In this document: one piece after another, positions 60,551 through 64,000 of the stretch
How positions within the stretch are numbered: the stretch's first letter is position 1
Layout: the number at the start of each line of letters is the position of its first letter
Origin: Fluviibacter phosphoraccumulans_A
Lineage (GTDB): Bacteria > Pseudomonadota > Gammaproteobacteria > Burkholderiales > Rhodocyclaceae
DNA: 64,000 bases
Assembly: GCA_036287865.1 (NCBI GenBank)
Contig: CP126743.1
Span: forward strand, 434,001 to 498,000
Direction: 5' to 3'
The notes under the pieces: generated by a model
Databases searched by the model: none
Seen by the model: the letters and a program-made list of their open reading frames with translations, nothing else
Told to the model about the DNA's origin: nothing
Made by a program: the position numbers and the translations under genes

Positions 60551-61300
60551 TTAGATGGCGCAGAAGGTGAGGTCGAAACGCACGTCGCGTTCCATCTGGC
60601 GCGGGCGCTGGTGGAAGTTTGTTTCCATGAAACGTAAGTTCAGCGCATATTTATTAGCGCTAGTTTCCGGTGTGATCATGGCGTCGTGAATGCGGATGCG
60701 CAGCATCTGGGCATTCACACCGGCCAGTGTGCGCTGATAGCTGCCACGGGATGCCGTGTAGGCTTCTGGTGAACCGCTGTCGCGCAGGAGATGTAGCACG
60801 ATGGCAAGGCCATCACGCAATGATAGGAAAGGCTCCAGCCAGGTTTGCAGGTCGCGTTGACGCTGCGCCGTCGGTTGATTGAGCCAGAGGTGATACGAAG
60901 GAATATCGAATTCGCTCAGGCCGCCCGGAATCATCGAGCGATTCTTTACTGAGATGAGCCACTCGTTGTCACGCAGGTGCTGGCCCAGCTTGCCCGTGAG
61001 TGCGTGCAACAGGTTCAGTGCCTGTGCAATCTCGTTCAGTGCGGCATCGAGCGCTTCGGAAGAAATATTCGGGTTGTCGCGGAATGCAGTGAGCACCTGG
61101 CGCTGGCGTTCGAGTTCCTGGAGGAGCTCGGACTTCAGATCCGGACGCGCTACTTCCAGAATTTCAAACAATACGGTGAGCGCGGCGTGGTGGTCATGAA
61201 TATCGGGTGCGCCAAGATAGTGCGCCATACGCGCGAACAGATCTTCAAGCCGCAACAGGGCTCGAATGCGTTCGGTAAGCGGATATTCGTAGATCAGCAC
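60551..61300 (-). CDS. zapD: Cell division protein ZapD
   Basis: A 249-residue protein that bundles FtsZ filaments through the C-terminal tail of FtsZ. The start VLIYEYPLTERIRALLRLED matches ZapD proteins (usually MILYEYP...), so the GTG at 61300 is chosen; the longer frame from 61384 overlaps coaE. Later family segments: NEWLISVKNRSMIPGG and LPSYHLWL-like DIPSYHLWL, GLAIVLHLLRDSG. Mostly helical with a beta C-domain. Confidence 0.92.
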   Translation of the reverse strand: MLIYEYPLTERIRALLRLEDLFARMAHYLGAPDIHDHHAALTVLFEILEVARPDLKSELLQELERQRQVLTAFRDNPNISSEALDAALNEIAQALNLLHALTGKLGQHLRDNEWLISVKNRSMIPGGLSEFDIPSYHLWLNQPTAQRQRDLQTWLEPFLSLRDGLAIVLHLLRDSGSPEAYTASRGSYQRTLAGVNAQMLRIRIHDAMITPETSANKYALNLRFMETNFHQRPRQMERDVRFDLTFCAI

Positions 61301-61376
61301 GATAGGGGGTGTGTTTGACCTGAAGTGGCGCCGAAATGGCAAATTCTTCGAATAATAGCCATATTTGCCCCATTTG

Positions 61377-62030
61377 TTACACACGAATAGGGTTTTTATC
61401 GTTATTTTCGGCGCTATTAGCCAGGGTTATATAGCGCTGATGAATCTGATCGAGTTGTTCGTCGCGCTGCGCCGGGCTTCCACTGTTGTCTAGTACATCG
61501 GTGGCGAGGCTGAGGCGAGTCTCTCTCGGAGCCTGTGCCTGTAGAATCAGGTCTAGTTCTTCGGGAAGATTACCGCGCGCGAGCAAGCGTTGTTTCTGGA
61601 TGTCCGGTGGGCAATCGATGACCAGCACCTGGTCGGCCTGTTCGCGCAGAAAACCGGTTTCGGCAAAGAGCGGGACATCCGCCACGACATAAGGCGAGGT
61701 CGCTGCGGCAATGGCTTCGATGGCCTGGCGGCGGATCATCGGATGCAGGATTTGCTCGAGTTGGGTTTTCTGATCGGGATCGTTAAACACGAGGTCGCGC
61801 AGAGTGGCGCGATCCAGGGTGCTGTCTGCTGCGAAGATGCCATCACCGAAGACTTTGCGTAATTCTGGCAGGGCTGTGCCATGGGGCGCCGTCAGCGCAT
61901 GGGCAATGGCATCGGTATCAACGACATCAATGCCGTGTTGGCGCAGACGCTGAACAACGGATGATTTACCGGTGGCGATACCGCCTGTCAGAATGACCAG
62001 CGGCCGGCCGATGGTCAGATTCTGGCTCAT
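61377..62030 (-). CDS. coaE: Dephospho-CoA kinase
   Basis: A 217-residue P-loop kinase performing the last step of coenzyme A synthesis. Walker A ILTGGIATGKSSV is near residues 13-25, followed by VVDTDAIAHAL, LEQILHPMIRR, YVVADVPLFAETGF (substrate-binding) and VIDCPPDIQKQRLLAR. The ATG at 62030 overlaps the proB stop (ATGA). The N of the P-loop usually reads GGIGSGKS; here Ala-Thr replaces Gly-Ser, a tolerated variation in betaproteobacteria as far as I can judge. No prepilin peptidase gene (pilD), a frequent neighbour, is present. Confidence 0.94.
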   Translation of the reverse strand: MSQNLTIGRPLVILTGGIATGKSSVVQRLRQHGIDVVDTDAIAHALTAPHGTALPELRKVFGDGIFAADSTLDRATLRDLVFNDPDQKTQLEQILHPMIRRQAIEAIAAATSPYVVADVPLFAETGFLREQADQVLVIDCPPDIQKQRLLARGNLPEELDLILQAQAPRETRLSLATDVLDNSGSPAQRDEQLDQIHQRYITLANSAENNDKNPIRV

Positions 62031-63160
62031 ACAATGACGAGGTTGTCCCGGTGAATCAGTTCGGGGGCACCCAGATAGCCGAGGCGTTGTTCGATTTCTG
62101 AACTCGGGCAACCGGCGATGCGGCGTGCTTCGCTGCTGGCGTAGTTACTGAGGCCGCGGGCGATTTCGTTGCCAGCTTCATCCAGGCAGGCGACGACAGC
62201 ACCACGTTCGAATTCACCATCGACTAGCGTCACGCCCACAGGCAATAGATTGCTACCAGCACGCAGGGCTTTGCTGGCACCGGCATCTAGTTGGATGCGG
62301 CCGGCGAGCTGTAGATGATCGGCCAGCCACTGCTTGCGTGCCGCCAGCGGGGGCTGGCTGGCAATGAGCAGCGTGCCGAGTTGTTCGCCCTGCAAAAGCC
62401 GGGGCAAAGCATTGGGTGCGCGACCACTAGCAATAACGGTGTGCGCACCACTGCGTGCCGCACGTTTGGCGGCCCAGATTTTGGTGATCATGCCGCCGGT
62501 ACCGACATGGGTGCCGCTGCCGCCGGCCATGCGCTCGTACTGTTCATCACCTGCCGCGCCTTGTTGTACCAGCGTAGCTGAAGCGTCTTTGCGCGGATCG
62601 GCCGTGTAGAGGCCTTCCTGGTCGGTCAGGATGACTAGCGCATCGGCTTCGATCAGATTGGCGACGAGTGCGCCCAGTGTGTCGTTATCACCAAAGCGAA
62701 TCTCATCGGTGGCAACCGTATCGTTTTCGTTAATGATGGGCAGCACGCCGAGATCGAGCAGGGTGCTGATCGTCGCGCGGGCGTTCAAGCAGCGAGTTCG
62801 GTCGGCCAGGTCTTCGTGCGTGAGCAGAATCTGCGCGGTACGGATGCCGTGTGCACCAAAGGCTTGCTGATAGGTTTGCGCCAGCCCCATCTGGCCAACG
62901 GCGGCCGCCGCCTGGAGCTCAGGGATGCTGCTCGGGCGCTTTTGCCAGCCCAGTTGTTGCATGCCGCAGGCAATGGCGCCGGAGGAAACGAGCAGAATCC
63001 GGCGGCAGTTAGCTGCCAGCTCGGCGAGTTGTTGCGCCCAGCTGTTAATGGCATTCAGGTCGAGGCCCGTGCCATTGTTGGTGATGAGCGCACTGCCGAT
63101 CTTGACGATCAGGGTGCGGGCATCGACCAGGGGTTGGCGGGCGGCAACGCGTTGGGTCAC
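62027..63160 (-). CDS. proB: Glutamate 5-kinase
   Basis: A 377-residue enzyme that phosphorylates glutamate for proline synthesis. The amino-acid kinase domain shows LIVKIGSALITNNG, ILLVSSGAIACGMQQLG, INENDTVATDEIRFGDNDTL and HVGTGGMITKIWAAK; a C-terminal PUA domain (about residues 280-365: GRIQLDAGASKALRAGSNLL) follows. Start ATG 63160 overlaps the obgE stop (ATGA). proA is not in the window. Confidence 0.95.
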   Translation of the reverse strand: MTQRVAARQPLVDARTLIVKIGSALITNNGTGLDLNAINSWAQQLAELAANCRRILLVSSGAIACGMQQLGWQKRPSSIPELQAAAAVGQMGLAQTYQQAFGAHGIRTAQILLTHEDLADRTRCLNARATISTLLDLGVLPIINENDTVATDEIRFGDNDTLGALVANLIEADALVILTDQEGLYTADPRKDASATLVQQGAAGDEQYERMAGGSGTHVGTGGMITKIWAAKRAARSGAHTVIASGRAPNALPRLLQGEQLGTLLIASQPPLAARKQWLADHLQLAGRIQLDAGASKALRAGSNLLPVGVTLVDGEFERGAVVACLDEAGNEIARGLSNYASSEARRIAGCPSSEIEQRLGYLGAPELIHRDNLVIV

Positions 63161-64000
63161 GATGCATCATCCTCGTCTTCGTCGATGAAGACGGTTTCGC
63201 CATCGGGCATGACATCACGCACATCATGTTCGGTGTGCACCGGCAATGCAGGTGGCATGGCACCCAGCGCGTCTTGAATCGCAAAAATCAGCGGCTTGGT
63301 GCCGTCACCGGTAATCGCGGCGATGGCAAAGTGACGCTCGGCTTTGCCCTTGGCTTTTTTGAATTTTTTCAGGAAGTCGTCGATGCGCTTCTGACGTTCC
63401 TCTTCGGGAATCAGATCCAGTTTGTTCAGGATGAGCCAACGTGGCTTTTCGGCAAGCGTCGGATCGTATTTTTCCAGCTCTGCGGCAATAGCGATGGCAT
63501 CGTGTACCGGATCCGCTTCGGGGTCGAACGGTACCAGATCAACGAGGTGCATGATCAGGCGGGTGCGTGCCAGGTGACGTATGAAACGGTGGCCAAGGCC
63601 AGCGCCTTCCGCCGCGCCTTCGATCACGCCGGGAATATCGGCAATCACAAAGCTGCGGTTTTCATCGGTACGGACCACGCCCAGATTAGGGTGCAGTGTC
63701 GTAAAGGGGTAGTCCGCCACTTTCGGTTTTGCAGCCGAGACTGCGCGGATGAAGGTGCTCTTGCCCGCATTGGGTAAGCCGAGCAGGCCAACATCGGCCA
63801 GCACCTTGAGTTCCAGCTTGAGCATGCGCTCTTCGCCGGGCGACCCCCGCGTGAACTGGCGTGGGGCACGATTGATGCTGGACTTGAAGTGAATGTTGCC
63901 AAGACCGCCACGGCCGCCCTGGGCGACCAGCACCATTTTGCCGTCTTCGTTCATGTCGTGCAGGACGACACCGGTTTCATAATCGGAAATAACGGTACCG
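63157..64000 (-). CDS. obgE: Obg GTPase, 3' part (runs off right edge)
   Basis: A ribosome-associated GTPase (ObgE/CgtA) acting in 50S maturation and growth control. The visible 280 residues include the end of the glycine-rich Obg fold (VAQGGRGGLGNIHFKSSINR), the G domain (G1 GLPNAGKSTF, G3 DIPGVIEGA, NKLDLIP for G4) and a short acidic tail (EDEDDAS). The 5' end lies beyond position 64000. It is the first gene of the obgE-proB-coaE-zapD-yacG string in this window. Confidence 0.95.
   Translation of the reverse strand, partial: GTVISDYETGVVLHDMNEDGKMVLVAQGGRGGLGNIHFKSSINRAPRQFTRGSPGEERMLKLELKVLADVGLLGLPNAGKSTFIRAVSAAKPKVADYPFTTLHPNLGVVRTDENRSFVIADIPGVIEGAAEGAGLGHRFIRHLARTRLIMHLVDLVPFDPEADPVHDAIAIAAELEKYDPTLAEKPRWLILNKLDLIPEEERQKRIDDFLKKFKKAKGKAERHFAIAAITGDGTKPLIFAIQDALGAMPPALPVHTEHDVRDVMPDGETVFIDEDEDDAS

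Noticed and set aside
1..64000. Wholesale stop-codon reassignment (TAG/TAA as Gln, TGA as Trp)
   Set aside because: murF ends in TAG, many intact genes end in TAA or TGA with tight overlaps, and the stop-containing genes mostly also have frameshifts or deletions.
1..64000. CRISPR arrays, tRNA/rRNA genes, insertion sequences, prophage genes
   Set aside because: No repeated spacer pattern, cloverleaf, transposase or phage structural gene was recognised on either strand.

Overview
The window is one continuous piece of a betaproteobacterial chromosome, most likely order Burkholderiales. Three things point there: the complete mraZ-to-ftsZ division and cell-wall cluster followed by lpxC, a DUF721 gene, secA and argJ; a PHB-granule phasin and a Burkholderia-type trimeric porin; and the adjoining rpe-gph-trpE...trpGDC and obgE-proB-coaE-zapD-yacG arrangements. 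Genus cannot be settled by eye. No tRNA, rRNA, CRISPR array or intact insertion sequence was seen.

Layout. 1-7.1 kb: the 5' part of glnS (minus strand), then a heavily broken hrpA helicase gene, an EI24-type membrane protein and a frameshifted MoaB/CinA-type gene. 7.1-9.9 kb: kdsD-kdsC-lptC-lptA on the minus strand (Kdo synthesis and LPS transport), with no lptB following. 10-14.7 kb: a CPA2 cation/proton antiporter, then the block dolP, diaA, a HIRAN-domain gene (with a stop codon), yraN and rsmI (with an internal deletion). 14.7-16.3 kb: pyrC and the RNase P RNA. 16.5-34.5 kb: the intact dcw cluster mraZ rsmH ftsL ftsI murE murF mraY murD ftsW murG murC murB ddlB ftsQ ftsA ftsZ, mostly with ATGA/TGATG overlaps. 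34.7-43.4 kb: lpxC, DUF721, secA, argJ, rpe, gph, trpE. 43.5-44.9 kb: a phasin gene and a dead zeta-toxin-like module wedged between trpE and trpG. 45-47.4 kb: trpG trpD trpC. 47.5-54.7 kb: porin, a TPR-glycosyltransferase pair, a TPR remnant, a lipoprotein plus lone pseudopilin, a UbiH-family hydroxylase and dsbC. 54.7-59.3 kb: an intact RHH/ParE-type toxin-antitoxin pair with a candidate operator, amtB behind a clear sigma-54 promoter, a methyltransferase remnant, mltA and a broken DUF815 ATPase gene. 59.3-64 kb: a Nudix-ThiE fusion, then yacG, zapD, coaE, proB and the 3' part of obgE on the minus strand.

The most striking pattern is gene decay limited to dispensable functions. hrpA, the cinA-like gene, the HIRAN gene, rsmI, the zeta-like toxin and its partner, a TPR gene, a methyltransferase and the DUF815 gene all carry stops, frameshifts or internal deletions. 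About 30 kb of essential division, cell-wall, LPS and secretion genes are clean, apart from a possible one-base loss at the very end of ftsI. Random sequencing error would not spare essential genes, so early genome erosion (relaxed selection, perhaps host association) is the simplest reading. Several expected neighbours are also absent: lptB after lptA, an M23 peptidase before secA, glnK by amtB, and pilD by coaE.
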